64,000 bases of DNA from Nitrososphaerota archaeon (GCA_028867035.1 JAGWHB010000001.1:186001-250000), one strand, 5' to 3'. Shown: positions 47,053 through 56,220, counted from the first letter of the stretch. The notes: generated by a model not told the origin, from the letters alone. Program-made: numbers and translations.

Positions 47053-48945
47053 CTAGCAGTTCTTGTGGCGGGGGGAACAGCTGATTACGTTGTAATAGGC
47101 GGTGAGAACCATCGCCTGGGTCGGGTTGATCGTGATCGTGGAGTTCGTGCTCCCGGTCGACCAGTGGCTGAATACATAGGAGCCGTAGTTTGCGACGGAG
47201 ATCGTGTAAGCACCGCCCGACATGGCATTGAAGGCGAGGGGGGTGTATCCTGTTGTTATTGTGGCGCCGTTCTGAGAGACGACGGTCCACATCCCGCTGA
47301 AGAGGGTGCCGCCTGTGGTGGCTGAATCGACCTTGATCGAGAAGGTGGAGGACGTCGATGTGCTGGTCGATGTGGTAGAGGTTGTGGTGCTGGTCGCCGA
47401 CGTCGAGGTCGTGGAAGTAGATGTCGTGGACGTTGTCGTCGACGTGGATGGCGTGGTGGAGGTAGAGGTGGTAGTTGTCGTTGCTGTGCTTGGGCACGAG
47501 CCGGTCGTGCTGTAGTATGCGTTCAGGACAAGGTTACCGCCGAGGGAGACGGTAGCGGCAGAACCGGTGGCGCCGTCTTGCCAGTGGCAGAAGACTGTGC
47601 TCAGGTAGTCTGCAACTGTGACCGTGTATGTCCCGCCCGTAGCCCCTGTGAAAGACGCGGGGGTGTACCCTGTGGTGATGATGGCACCGTTCTGATTCCA
47701 GGTCGTCCACATGCCTGTGATCGTGTTCCCCGATAGGTCGAATGAGTTGACCGCCACAGTCGAGGTCGCTGGGATCGAAGTGCCGCAGTTCAGGACAGCG
47801 GTCAGGACCGTGTTGGTCGAGATTTCGATGCTTCTTTGGCCGTTGGTGCTTCCAGTGTCGAGCCAGTAGGCGAAGGCGCAGGACCCATAGCCGTCAGATT
47901 CCACCGTGTAGGTCTGGCCGCTGTTGAGCGTGAAGGTGGCGGGAGAATAACCGGTCGAGATTGTCTTCCCACCCTGGTACAGCGCGACGTAGTAGCCCGA
48001 GATGGCTGCTCCTGTCGTGTCCTGGGCGTCAACTACGAGCTGGGATGTTCCAGACGCGGCTGTGGTCGTAGTCGTGGTGGTGACTGGGACGGTGGTGGTA
48101 GTGGTGGAGGACGTCGAAGTCGAGCTCTGAGTTGTCGAAGTGGTCGACGCAACCACGTCAAAAGCTGACAGCGTCGCAACTTCGGTCGTGAAGTAAGAGG
48201 GAAGGACGTCGTAGGGATTGGGGAGGTTGGCGTCCGTCACGTAGACCCACGAGACCACACCAGAGACGCTGGTGAGAAAAGAAGTGTTGAGGGAGGCGCC
48301 TATGACTATGACCGCGAAGTTGCTGGGGCTGTAGCCTGTGTAGGTTATGTACGAGAGGGATGGGTATCCGCTGCTCTCATAGATGCAGAGGGCGTCAAGG
48401 GTTCCAATGAAGCTGGTCGGGACCGATGTCCCGGGATTGCCCATGGTCATCGACCCTGGAATGAGGGAGTGCACGTAGGTGTTGAGCGTGGAGTAGTAGG
48501 TTTCGTATCCGACGGTGCTGCTCATCTCGTCGAACATGATGCCGTTGACGCCGTACCAGCTTTGGTAGGAGTTGACTTCGGACTCGTCGGACGAGATGCT
48601 GTTCGATCCATAGCCCGTCGCAACGTAGCCAAGGACTTTGACGCCGGCTGCCTGTAGGTTCTTGATACCTTGGACGTAGTTAGGATCCTGGGAACTCCCG
48701 GGGCCGCTGCTGGGATTGATCACAGCGATGAAGGGCACGTTGGGATACGCTTGTTTGGCTTGGATTACGGCAGCCCATGAGCCGTCGGTAGGGTAGGTGT
48801 AAAGCGGGATCACGATGCCGACGGGGGTCGAGGCTGCACTCGCAGTTCGCGGGAAGGCGTTGAATCCCAAAATCATTGCTCCAACGAGGAGCGCAATGTA
48901 TCCGGTTGCAAGGAATTTCCTAGAAGTCTGTTCTCGAAATTCCAC
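47053..48945 (-). CDS. large secreted Spherulin-4-like protein with three Ig-like modules and mucin-like linkers
   Basis: 630 aa. Signal peptide about residues 10-38 (YIALLVGAMILGFNAFPRTASA). Residues 42-270 are a Spherulin-4/GH135-like TIM barrel: GIVIPLYTYPTDGSW, PFIAVINPSSGPG, GVKVLGYVATGYG and NGIMFDE. A Ser/Thr linker follows (about 275-310), then two beta modules, a second Ser/Thr linker of about 45 residues, and a third module. Each has GMWT-type, TTGYTP and FSHW words. It is probably an exported, glycosylated, cell-surface protein that may bind or cleave polysaccharide. AATATTAAAG (about 48966-48975) is 27 nt upstream. Confidence 0.82.
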   Translation of the reverse strand: MEFREQTSRKFLATGYIALLVGAMILGFNAFPRTASAASTPVGIVIPLYTYPTDGSWAAVIQAKQAYPNVPFIAVINPSSGPGSSQDPNYVQGIKNLQAAGVKVLGYVATGYGSNSISSDESEVNSYQSWYGVNGIMFDEMSSTVGYETYYSTLNTYVHSLIPGSMTMGNPGTSVPTSFIGTLDALCIYESSGYPSLSYITYTGYSPSNFAVIVIGASLNTSFLTSVSGVVSWVYVTDANLPNPYDVLPSYFTTEVATLSAFDVVASTTSTTQSSTSTSSTTTTTVPVTTTTTTTAASGTSQLVVDAQDTTGAAISGYYVALYQGGKTISTGYSPATFTLNSGQTYTVESDGYGSCAFAYWLDTGSTNGQRSIEISTNTVLTAVLNCGTSIPATSTVAVNSFDLSGNTITGMWTTWNQNGAIITTGYTPASFTGATGGTYTVTVADYLSTVFCHWQDGATGSAATVSLGGNLVLNAYYSTTGSCPSTATTTTTSTSTTPSTSTTTSTTSTSTTSTSATSTTTSTTSTSTSTSSTFSIKVDSATTGGTLFSGMWTVVSQNGATITTGYTPLAFNAMSGGAYTISVANYGSYVFSHWSTGSTNSTITINPTQAMVLTAYYNVISCSPRHKNC

Positions 48946-49140
48946 GCGAAACGCGCCTACAGAATAATATTAAAGTCGGCCGAAGGCCAAATCCATGACG
49001 GGACTACCGAAACCGCGATTAAATCTGAAAGGCATCTGCTTATTTGGAAAAACTTCTCAGGATCGCCTTCGACAACCGAGAAGTCAGCCCGGTCGATGCG
49101 GCGGGCGGGTGGTCTAGGTGGGACCCGCTCCGGCCCTCGA

Positions 49141-49830
49141 CTAAGGAGGCGCGAGCCTTTCGTAGGGCGCTATCAGGTCGAGCTCCCTTTCGCGGTCCCG
49201 GAAGTCAGGGCACACTGAAGCGAGCTTCCTCCTGAACTCGGCGGAGTGGTTGAACTCGACAAGATGGGTCAGTTCGTGAAGGACGACATATTCCCTGAGC
49301 CTTTCGGGCAGTGCGATCAGCTGCCAGCTGAATGAAAGCCTCCCGCCTCGGGTACAGTATCCCCACTTGGAAATCTCTCTCACATCCACCCTGCTGGGTT
49401 TGACACCGACCTTGGGCGCGAGCTGGGTGACCTTCCGTACGGCGTAGGTCGAGCTCTCTCTGAGGAACCATCTGCGGACGAGCTCCTTGAGCTGCAGTTT
49501 GTCTTTCGTATGGACCTCGACAGTCCCCCCATGCGGGTCGGGGACGAGCCGGTCCTCTGGGCCCCCGGTGAAGACGATCCTGAGGATCTCTCCGTTGAGC
49601 ATGACGAGGTCGTCGGCTAGGACGTTCTTCGTCCTCGACAGGCGTTCGAATTCGCGCTTGAGCCAGTGCGACCTTTCCCTGATGGCCTTCTCGACGTCGA
49701 CTGTCCCGCCCCGCGGGAGGATGACCTCGAGGGTCAGATCCGGCTTGAAGCGGAAGTAGGTGTATCGGCGGCTGGTGCCTCTGACGACGGCGTATTCTAC
49801 GCGCCTGGGCCCCAGATCAAAGGTCGGCAA
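49141..49830 (-). CDS. YgjP/M48-like metallopeptidase (DUF45 family)
   Basis: 229 aa, typical length. RRYTYFRFKPDLTLEVILPRG (N-terminal beta region), KWGYCTRGGRLSFSWQLI, then YVVLHELTHLVEFNHSAEFRRKL carries the HExxH zinc site plus NHS. The N-terminal part resembles WT/DUF45 proteins known as UTP pyrophosphatase-associated or SprT-like peptidases. Cytoplasmic. GTTATCTAG on minus (about 49855-49863) is the TATA box. Confidence 0.88.
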   Translation of the reverse strand: MPTFDLGPRRVEYAVVRGTSRRYTYFRFKPDLTLEVILPRGGTVDVEKAIRERSHWLKREFERLSRTKNVLADDLVMLNGEILRIVFTGGPEDRLVPDPHGGTVEVHTKDKLQLKELVRRWFLRESSTYAVRKVTQLAPKVGVKPSRVDVREISKWGYCTRGGRLSFSWQLIALPERLREYVVLHELTHLVEFNHSAEFRRKLASVCPDFRDRERELDLIAPYERLAPP

Positions 49831-49918
49831 ACAAATTGTTCCCGGTTGCCATGCCTAGATAACCCTAGGTCGTGCATCGCTTCATCGAGGTTTCAATGGC
49901 TTAATACTGGCATGGTGG

Positions 49919-50566
49919 TTGCAGAGTGCTCGTCTGTCGGACGCGACACCGCTGGTTCCCCGCCCGCGCATTCAAGGGTTGTCAGATTTTATTTTCGGCC
50001 TCGCACTCTCCATAGGAGCGCTACAGCTTGTAAGCAGCCTGTCACAGAATCCGACGGCGTTGGCCAGCGACATCTTGGCCTTCGGTTTCAGCTTTCTGAT
50101 ACTGATGAATGTCTGGAACAGGTACACCACGACGATGTCCGTGACGCCGGTCGAAACGCCGTTGCTCGTCAGGCTGAACATGCTGCTCCTCTTCTTGGTG
50201 GCGATCGAGCCCTTCCTGTTCAACATTCTGGCCATCGAAGGCATCGGTCCTTTATCGCCGATAGCTCCTCAAGTCAGCGAGTACTACGCCGTTGACATAG
50301 CCTCGATGAACCTCATACTCGCATATTTCGCCCACGTCCTAACCTTGGAGGAGAGGAACCTAATCCCACGTGAGTTGGCTCATCACTTCAGGGTGGTTCG
50401 TAATCTTCTGGTCCTTACGTCCGCCATCTTTCTTTTCTTCGCCCTCCCCGTCTTCTGGACGCTCACTTACGCGGAGTTCCCACTCAGGATCGTCCTCTGG
50501 ATGACAACGTTTCCCATAATCTGGGCTTCGAGGCTCTCCGGCGCTCGGGTTCGGCACGCTGCCTGA
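49919..50566 (+). CDS. TMEM175-like integral membrane protein
   Basis: 215 aa with six helices. RIQGLSDFIFGLALSIGALQLV in helix 1 matches the R-x-x-x-(F/L)SD-x-(V/I)F-(A/G) signature of TMEM175/DUF1211 potassium channels. Two-domain bacterial forms conduct K+. Here one set of six helices would tetramerise. TTG 49919 is a best guess; a TTAATAC box at 49901-49907 would also fit a slightly later start. Confidence 0.72.
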   Translation: MQSARLSDATPLVPRPRIQGLSDFIFGLALSIGALQLVSSLSQNPTALASDILAFGFSFLILMNVWNRYTTTMSVTPVETPLLVRLNMLLLFLVAIEPFLFNILAIEGIGPLSPIAPQVSEYYAVDIASMNLILAYFAHVLTLEERNLIPRELAHHFRVVRNLLVLTSAIFLFFALPVFWTLTYAEFPLRIVLWMTTFPIIWASRLSGARVRHAA

Positions 50567-50570
50567 CGTC

Positions 50571-51113
50571 TCAAACGCGCGTCAGCTCAATGAGATACTT
50601 CGCGCCTAGCTTTGTCGAATTGGAGACTCTGTAGTCACCTCGGGCCTTGAGCTTTGCTAGGAGTTGGTCCTCCCTCATGACTGTCATATGTTCCCCGCCT
50701 ATCTTCCCGAAGAGTCTGAAGATCCTCCCCATCAGAGAGCCAGGCTCCATCTCCAGGATGACAAATGTCCCTCCGTGTTTCAGAACCCGCGCAATCTCGC
50801 TCAGGGCCCCGTCGATGTTGGCGTAGTGATGCATGGCCATGGTGGTGTAGGCCTTGTCGAAGTCAGAGTCGGCGAAGGGGAGCTTCTCTGCTCCCGCCAC
50901 TGAAGCCCTGAGCCCGGGGAAATCGCTCTGCATCTTGGCGACCCGTTTTTCGTTGGGGTCGACCGCGTGGACTAGTGCGCCCTTTGAGGCGTCGAGCACT
51001 CGTCCGGCCACGACTCCCTTTCCAGCGCCCACATCCAGAATCTTCTCCCCGGGACCGGGGGAAAGCATCCTGACAAACTCGTCCCACTCTGCCTTCGAAT
51101 CAGTCCACGACAT
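50571..51113 (-). CDS. class I SAM-dependent methyltransferase
   Basis: 180 aa. ILDVGAGKGVVAGRVL is motif I, HAVDPNEKRVAKM motif II, AGAEKLPFADSDFDKAYTTMAMHH motif III/IV, and VLKHGGTFVILEMEPGS the following strand. The substrate is unknown; this shape is common to small-molecule and ubiquinone-like methyltransferases. GCTATTTAAG (51141-51150) is the shared TATA box with the gene at 51176. Confidence 0.9.
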   Translation of the reverse strand: MSWTDSKAEWDEFVRMLSPGPGEKILDVGAGKGVVAGRVLDASKGALVHAVDPNEKRVAKMQSDFPGLRASVAGAEKLPFADSDFDKAYTTMAMHHYANIDGALSEIARVLKHGGTFVILEMEPGSLMGRIFRLFGKIGGEHMTVMREDQLLAKLKARGDYRVSNSTKLGAKYLIELTRV

Positions 51114-51140
51114 CCTCTTCCACTTTTCAGAATTTCATGG

Positions 51141-51150
51141 GCTATTTAAG
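51141..51150. promoter_or_regulatory. shared TATA box of methyltransferase and RNase-H-like gene
   Basis: GCTATTTAAG is centred about 32 nt from ATG 51113 (minus) and about 31 nt from ATG 51176 (plus). No other AT-rich element occurs between them. Confidence 0.5.
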
Positions 51151-51175
51151 AGGGGCAAGTGTTTCGCCGAGGTGA

Positions 51176-51586
51176 ATGCGATTCTTTGGACAGCCAAAGG
51201 CCGTAAGAGTCTACGTCGATGCCAAGATACTCAACATGCACGACCAGTCGTTGCCGCGAGAAGCGTACGTGGGATACGTCGTTGAAGGAGGTAAGAGACG
51301 GAATGTAAAGAAAGTCGACGCCACTGAAAGCGACGATGCCGAGGTGGAGGCCATTCTCTTCGCGGTCGAAGACCTGAGGGATCCGCTGGGACGATTGACG
51401 GTCGTCTGCGACCACGAATCCGTGGTGTCGGAGGCCAAGAAGGACGCCCTCAAGAACCCGAGCGGGCCGATGAGGAAGCTGCGCGCGGTGCTGCGAGCCA
51501 ACCCTTCCATAAGACTGGAGGTCCTACAGGCGAACCCGGCCCACGGCGTAGTGACGGAATACGTGAACGGACTGCAGAAAGCCTAG
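51176..51586 (+). CDS. RNase-H-fold-like protein
   Basis: 136 aa. AVRVYVDAKILN gives a first strand with Asp, DDAEVEAILFAVEDL a helix with Glu, and LTVVCDHESVVSEA a strand with Asp. ANPAHGVVTEYVNG at the end resembles the C-terminal helix region where RNase H proteins place their last acid or His. Order and spacing suit the RNase HI fold, but the acidic triad is not certain. Likely nucleic-acid-related. Confidence 0.6.
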   Translation: MRFFGQPKAVRVYVDAKILNMHDQSLPREAYVGYVVEGGKRRNVKKVDATESDDAEVEAILFAVEDLRDPLGRLTVVCDHESVVSEAKKDALKNPSGPMRKLRAVLRANPSIRLEVLQANPAHGVVTEYVNGLQKA

Positions 51587-51621
51587 CGTTAAATCGGCCA
51601 AAGAACCTGCCTGCCTAGGGA

Positions 51622-52065
51622 ATGGTCAGAGGTCAGGGCCCAGACGTTAGCTTGGGAATCAGGGGGAACACGCTCCGCGTCTACCTCTACGTCCTCCAGC
51701 ACGGACCCTGCGAGCTGAAGGACATTCAGAACGGACTGGAGTTCTCCACAGCGTCGCTCGCATCGTATCACCTGAAGCGGCTGATTGATTCAGGATATGC
51801 GACCCAAGACAGCTACGGGAGGTACGTCGCGTCGAAGGATGCGACAGGGCAGATTCTGGAGGGATACGTCAAGGTCGGCGTGGTTGTCGTGCCCCAACTG
51901 ATGTTCTTCGCGGTCCTTTTCACCGCTCTGGTCGTGTATTTCGCGCTCATGACGTACGCGTCGGCGTCGTACCTGCCGTTTCTCGTGGTGACGTCACTGA
52001 TGCTTACGGCGGTCCTCTGGTACGAGACCCTGAGGGTATGGCGCAAGCTGGCGAGCTGGAAGTAG
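51622..52065 (+). CDS. winged-helix protein with two C-terminal membrane helices
   Basis: 147 aa. Residues 12-70 form a winged helix (NTLRVYLYVLQHGPCELKDIQNGLEFSTASLASYHLKRL, key part ASLASYHLKRLI). The C-terminus has two helices (VVVVPQLMFFAVLFTALVVYFALM and FLVVTSLMLTAVLWYETL). A membrane-tethered regulator with its HTH inside is a well-known archaeal type. GCGTTAAATC (about 51589-51598) is the TATA box. Confidence 0.75.
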   Translation: MVRGQGPDVSLGIRGNTLRVYLYVLQHGPCELKDIQNGLEFSTASLASYHLKRLIDSGYATQDSYGRYVASKDATGQILEGYVKVGVVVVPQLMFFAVLFTALVVYFALMTYASASYLPFLVVTSLMLTAVLWYETLRVWRKLASWK

Positions 52066-52180
52066 AGCGAGGGCACCCCTTGAGACGGTCATTCAAGGGT
52101 CTTGAAAGCCTCGGCCGGGACCCTGAAGTGACTTTCAAGAGCCTAACAATATCCACCCCCCGACCGCAGGGGGGACGAAT

Positions 52181-53455
52181 ATGTCTGTACGAAAACAGGC
52201 TCTCAAGTACACTGCAGCCGCGTTGGCGGTTGCTGCACTCGTCATCGTAGCATCTACACTCTACATCAACCCGGCGGTGACCAACGTGGGTCGGGCGGGA
52301 GGCACTCCTTCCCGGCTGATAATCCAGCTGACCGACCCCCCGACGGTTCCGCAGCACACGAGCTCCCTCAACCTCACCTATTCGTCAATCAGCCTCATGG
52401 TGGGCGAACCCGGATCCGACGGGCAGCAGACCCTCACGACGAAGGTGGTGACACCTACGGGAGGATCGGCCACCCTCGACCTGCTGAGGCTACAGAACGT
52501 CTCGCAGACCATAGCGTTGGCGAGCCTTCCTAACGGGTCGACGATCTACTCTTTCGCCTTCATGGTGACAAGCATAAAGATTGACGTCAACGGGACAGTG
52601 TCATCGGTGACTCTGGCGGGCGGCAGCACTCTGACGGTGACCCTCGCCAGGCCGGCGATGATTTCAGGCGATGATGTCGCGTTGCTCCGACTCAATCCGG
52701 TCATAGTGCTCACACCCTCCGGCTACCAGATGATCCCCTCTGCCGTCGGGATAGTCAGGCCCGAGTCGCAGGGCGACCAAAACGAGCAGGAGGTCGGGTT
52801 CCAGCAGCAGCTCAGCACCCAAGATGAAGACCAGCTCGACCAGGCCCGGGGCAACGTTACAGCCACGCTGTCGGCTCTCTCCGTTTCGGGCAACAGCACC
52901 AGCATCACAGTCCAGGTCAAGAACACAGGCAACACCACGGTGGCCCTGAATGCCATAGGAGTCCACGGTAACTTCACCGCAACGCAGACTGGTCAGGCAG
53001 CTTCCTGCGCTTCGAGTGAGACCCAGTCTTCGACCGAGTCCGGGTCCGGCGATCAGTCGACAACTTCGTTGTCGACTACGACCACCAGCACCTCAACCAC
53101 CACGACCACCTCCTCTGAGTGTGGGATGGAGCACGCGGATGAGGTCGTCTTCGTCCCAGTCAACTCGACGGTATCCGGGACATCCTGCGTCTCGCTGAAG
53201 ATGCAGCTCGTGAACGGAGACATGGGTGAAAACGGAGACCACGGGCTTACCCTCACCAAGGGGCAGTGCGTCAACCTTACCTTCTCGGGCGTGATATCCT
53301 TCGGGGAGTCGGGCTTCGCCTTGGTCCCGTCCACGTCGTCGGGCCAGGTCTACTTCGTCCACGTCATTGCGTCCGAAGGCGCCAACGTCGACCTATCTTG
53401 CAAGCTGCCCGTCACAGCGACGAGCTGCAGTGTATCCAACCAAGAAGAAGGCTAG
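52181..53455 (+). CDS. secreted DUF4382-like protein with Thr-rich linker
   Basis: 424 aa. N-terminal signal/anchor helix (YTAAALAVAALVIVASTLYI). PSRLIIQLTDPPTVPQHTSSLNLTYSSISLMV matches DUF4382 (key words IQLTDPP, LNLTYSSISLMV). A second beta domain starts about 235 (VTATLSALSVSGNSTSITVQVKN). A Ser/Thr-rich linker with STTTTSTSTTTTTS follows, then a Cys-rich beta end with several Cys. Likely surface anchored and glycosylated. CTAACAATATCC (about 52149-52158) is 27 nt upstream. It shares its CTAG stop with SfsA. Confidence 0.72.
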   Translation: MSVRKQALKYTAAALAVAALVIVASTLYINPAVTNVGRAGGTPSRLIIQLTDPPTVPQHTSSLNLTYSSISLMVGEPGSDGQQTLTTKVVTPTGGSATLDLLRLQNVSQTIALASLPNGSTIYSFAFMVTSIKIDVNGTVSSVTLAGGSTLTVTLARPAMISGDDVALLRLNPVIVLTPSGYQMIPSAVGIVRPESQGDQNEQEVGFQQQLSTQDEDQLDQARGNVTATLSALSVSGNSTSITVQVKNTGNTTVALNAIGVHGNFTATQTGQAASCASSETQSSTESGSGDQSTTSLSTTTTSTSTTTTTSSECGMEHADEVVFVPVNSTVSGTSCVSLKMQLVNGDMGENGDHGLTLTKGQCVNLTFSGVISFGESGFALVPSTSSGQVYFVHVIASEGANVDLSCKLPVTATSCSVSNQEEG

Positions 53456-54234
53456 TGGCTCGTGGACCGTCCACGGGTCACGCTTTCCCCTTTTTCGTCA
53501 GAGCCATAGGGCTTGCTCCTGAAGTACCTTATCAGGGCGACCCCGTTTCTGCCCACGCTCAGGTTCAACTGCCACCTCTCCACTCCGGCTTCCTCAGCGG
53601 CCCTCGCGGCGGCAAGGATCCTCGAGTTAGTTCTGTCCGGACGTGGCGGCTTGAATGGCTTGGCGTCGTACAGATAGCAAAGGACTATCTTGGCCTGCTT
53701 GCCCGTAGAAAGCGACCACTTCAGCTCGCCCATGTGCCTGATTAGCCTGTCGAAGGAATCGAATCTGCTACGCTTCACCCTGGCGACCCCCTCGCCTGCG
53801 GGGAGCATTATCAGCGGAGTCTTCACTTCGATGTAGGCGTTGCCAACGAGGAAGTCGATCCTCGACTTGCCCAGCTTCACCTCCCTCTGAACCTCTCCCT
53901 TGGCAAGCCGTGTCAGAGCCCTGTTCCTGAGAAAGAATTCGAAGTACCTGTTGGCGGCGTTCTGATTGATCCCGACCCAAGAGCTCCCGGATGGGAGCGT
54001 CGAGATGGCTTCGACCGTGTAGCCAGTCTTTCTCGAGTCGTTATCGGAAGTCGAATAAAGGCAAGGCAGCCCTGAGAGCTTGAGGTCCCCCAGTCTGCCT
54101 GTGGTGGGACAGTGGCACCTCAGTGTTTTGCCTCCTGACTTGACGAGCATGATGAATCTGTTCGGCCTTGACAATATCGTCCCTTGTTTCAGAGGTTCGC
54201 GGAATCTGTAGGTGCGATTGGCTTCGGAATCCAC
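53452..54234 (-). CDS. sfsA: SfsA-family (sugar fermentation stimulation) nuclease-like protein
   Basis: About 260 aa. Contains an N-terminal RFIMLVKSGGKTLRCHCPTTGRL (key words HCPTTGRL), then GKSRIDFLVGNAYIEVKTPLIML, the PD-(D/E)XK core (D in RIDF, E-V-K in YIEVKT). The last part (GVERWQLNLSVGRNGVALIRYF) is a beta end. SfsA binds or cuts DNA/RNA in bacteria; its true role is unclear. GTG 54234 is chosen because the longer frame to 54348 would overlap the divergent gene. Convergent with the DUF4382 gene. Confidence 0.82.
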   Translation of the reverse strand: MDSEANRTYRFREPLKQGTILSRPNRFIMLVKSGGKTLRCHCPTTGRLGDLKLSGLPCLYSTSDNDSRKTGYTVEAISTLPSGSSWVGINQNAANRYFEFFLRNRALTRLAKGEVQREVKLGKSRIDFLVGNAYIEVKTPLIMLPAGEGVARVKRSRFDSFDRLIRHMGELKWSLSTGKQAKIVLCYLYDAKPFKPPRPDRTNSRILAAARAAEEAGVERWQLNLSVGRNGVALIRYFRSKPYGSDEKGESVTRGRSTSH

Positions 54235-54270
54235 GGTCCTCGGTCTCCTGGTCCCATCTTCAGAGGCTTT

Positions 54271-54280
54271 CGTTAATAGG
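54271..54280. promoter_or_regulatory. shared TATA box of SfsA and SIS-isomerase genes
   Basis: CGTTAATAGG lies 26 nt before GTG 54301 (plus). On minus it lies about 41 nt from GTG 54234. It supports the choice of GTG 54301 as the leaderless start of the SIS gene. Confidence 0.45.
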
Positions 54281-54300
54281 TGCTGGTTGGGACTCGGCCT

Positions 54301-55227
54301 GTGGGCGGGAATCAGATCCAGGCCTTGGCCCGAGAAGTGCGGGGTCAATCTGAGGTTCTTGAAAGATTTGCGCGGTCGAAGCTCCCGAAGGCCCCGAGGG
54401 GTTCGATCTTCGTAGGTGCTGGGGATTCCTATGCGGCCGCCCTGGCTGGGTTCTATGCTTCAGGGGGACGCTGCATCGCCCTCGATCCGTACAGCCTCGC
54501 AGCCACCCCCGAAATGGCTGAGGGTCTGGAGGTTTTCTTCATCTCGGTTTCTGGGAGGACCGCCTCCAACATAATAGCCGCGAAGAAGGCCGGACGTTAT
54601 GCGAAGAGGATGACAGCCCTTACCGCTGTCGATGACAGCCAGCTGGCGCGCCTTACCGGAAGGGTAGTGAAGCTTCCGTTGGACTACGTCCCAAGGACTG
54701 TCGGGATGTCGTCCTTCAGCTCCTCACTACTGGCGGTGCTTGGGATTGCAGGCGGACGCGTCGATTGTGATTTTCAATCTGCCTACAAGAGAGCCGTAAA
54801 AGACTGGCGGATGATTTCGTATGGCAAAGGCACGACGTATTTCCTCGGAAATTCTCTGGCTTATCCTGCGGCGCTATATGCCGCCGCGAAGACCTACGAG
54901 ATTCTGGGTTTCAAGGCCCATGCAGAGCTCCTTGAGGAATTCAGCCATCTTGAGCTCTTCAGCTTGGAAAGAGCCGACGTGGTCAACATCTTGTCGTGCT
55001 TCGACCCATCGGACATATCGAGGAAGCTGAAGGCAGTCCTCTCAGGCCAGGGGTACCAATGTTCCAAAGTCCCAACTTCGGGGGCGTCGAATGCAGATCG
55101 GCTCTTTCATTCTGTGTTCGTCGTTCAGCTATCCATTATCGACCGGGCACGCAAGGCGGGACTTGGCGAACCCGGGTTCCTTGGGGAGGTCGGAAGATTA
55201 CGAGCAAGCGATGCAATGATTTACTAG
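54301..55227 (+). CDS. SIS-domain sugar isomerase (archaeal phosphoglucose/phosphomannose isomerase-like)
   Basis: 308 aa. Two SIS domains in tandem: SIFVGAGDSYAAALAGFYASGGRCI and VFFISVSGRTASNIIAAKKAG (phosphate-binding SGRT/S), then TTYFLGNSLAYPAALYAAAKTYE and EEFSHLELF (active-site Glu). Length fits bifunctional PGI/PMI or an isomerase-type GlmS-like protein. GTG 54301 is supported by the TATA box 26 nt upstream. The exact sugar substrate cannot be decided. Confidence 0.82.
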   Translation: MGGNQIQALAREVRGQSEVLERFARSKLPKAPRGSIFVGAGDSYAAALAGFYASGGRCIALDPYSLAATPEMAEGLEVFFISVSGRTASNIIAAKKAGRYAKRMTALTAVDDSQLARLTGRVVKLPLDYVPRTVGMSSFSSSLLAVLGIAGGRVDCDFQSAYKRAVKDWRMISYGKGTTYFLGNSLAYPAALYAAAKTYEILGFKAHAELLEEFSHLELFSLERADVVNILSCFDPSDISRKLKAVLSGQGYQCSKVPTSGASNADRLFHSVFVVQLSIIDRARKAGLGEPGFLGEVGRLRASDAMIY

Positions 55228-55313
55228 CCGAACCCTGGATCTCTGCTGTTCCGAATTCCGGATGGACTTTGGTCTCATACTACAGTAAGTAGACGCCGCG
55301 CAAGCAGATGTGC

Positions 55314-56129
55314 TCAGTGCTCGGCCTCGAATTTCTTGGCGACCCTTTCCGCAGCAAGGGTCGCAGCCTCTACTGCGTTGATGACGCTTGTTCTGAAAGA
55401 GCCCTTCTCCAGCTCGTAGATGCCAGCGATCGTGGTGCCTGCGGGTGTGGTGACGGCGTCTCTCAGCTCGGTGACTCCCATCCCGGTCTCGCGGAGGAGC
55501 TTGGAGGTGCCCACCAGGGTCTGTGTGGCGAGCTTGAAGGCGGTGTCCCTGGGGAGCCCGACCTTGAGCCCGGCGGTCACCAGCGCATCTATCAGGATCG
55601 CTATGTACGCCGGCCCGCTTCCGCTCAAAGCGGTAACGGCGTCCAACTGAGACTCCGGAAGTTCAAGGCACTCCCCCAGCCTGCCGAGGACGAATTGGGT
55701 CGTCTCCAGATTTTCCGATTTCAGGTTTGGCCCGGGCGAGTAAGCGGTGGCCGCCTCGCCCACGATGGCTGCCATGTTAGTCATTGCTCGGACCACTTTG
55801 GCTCTGGGGAGATGCCGTTCCAGCTTGGAGAGCGAAATCGCGGCCATAAAGGAGATGACGAGTTTGCCGTGCGTATGCGTCGATATCTCGTCCAGAACGT
55901 GCTTCGCGTCGGCTGCCTTGACAGCCAAGATCACCACGTCGGCGTTCTTGGCGGCGGCGGCGTTGTCCGTCGACGCCTGGATCTTTTTGGGGAGGGGGCG
56001 GCGGAGGCTCGAGAGGTTCCGCCTTGTGACGAGAACCTGCGACACCTTTGGTGATTTCGCGACCGATCTGGCGACTGCTTCGCCTATTTTGCCGGCCCCT
56101 ATGACCGCTATGATCAACCCCCTGGGCAA
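55314..56129 (-). CDS. proC: pyrroline-5-carboxylate reductase
   Basis: 271 aa, full length. Reduces P5C to proline with NADPH. IAVIGAGKIGEAVARSV is the Rossmann motif; VVRAMTNMAAIVGEA and TALSGSGPAYIAILIDAL contain the active-site helix, and VTTPAGTTIAGI is the conserved C-terminal P5C-binding motif. TTG 56129 or TTG 56117 starts the frame. No proA or proB is in this window. Confidence 0.94.
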   Translation of the reverse strand: MPRGLIIAVIGAGKIGEAVARSVAKSPKVSQVLVTRRNLSSLRRPLPKKIQASTDNAAAAKNADVVILAVKAADAKHVLDEISTHTHGKLVISFMAAISLSKLERHLPRAKVVRAMTNMAAIVGEAATAYSPGPNLKSENLETTQFVLGRLGECLELPESQLDAVTALSGSGPAYIAILIDALVTAGLKVGLPRDTAFKLATQTLVGTSKLLRETGMGVTELRDAVTTPAGTTIAGIYELEKGSFRTSVINAVEAATLAAERVAKKFEAEH

Positions 56130-56220
56130 GGGCGGCCGTCCGTTTAGAAGTTTCTAGCCGGGTTGTGCTATCCGCTCGCGACTACAGCAGAAAGTTAACG
56201 TTCAGAATTCGGTAATTTTC

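Noticed and set aside
49044..49235. 63-codon plus frame after a TTAAATC element
   Set aside because: Its second half overlaps the well-supported YgjP-like gene on the other strand; no motif.
55308..56054. 248-codon plus frame antisense to proC
   Set aside because: Shadow of the intact ProC gene on minus.
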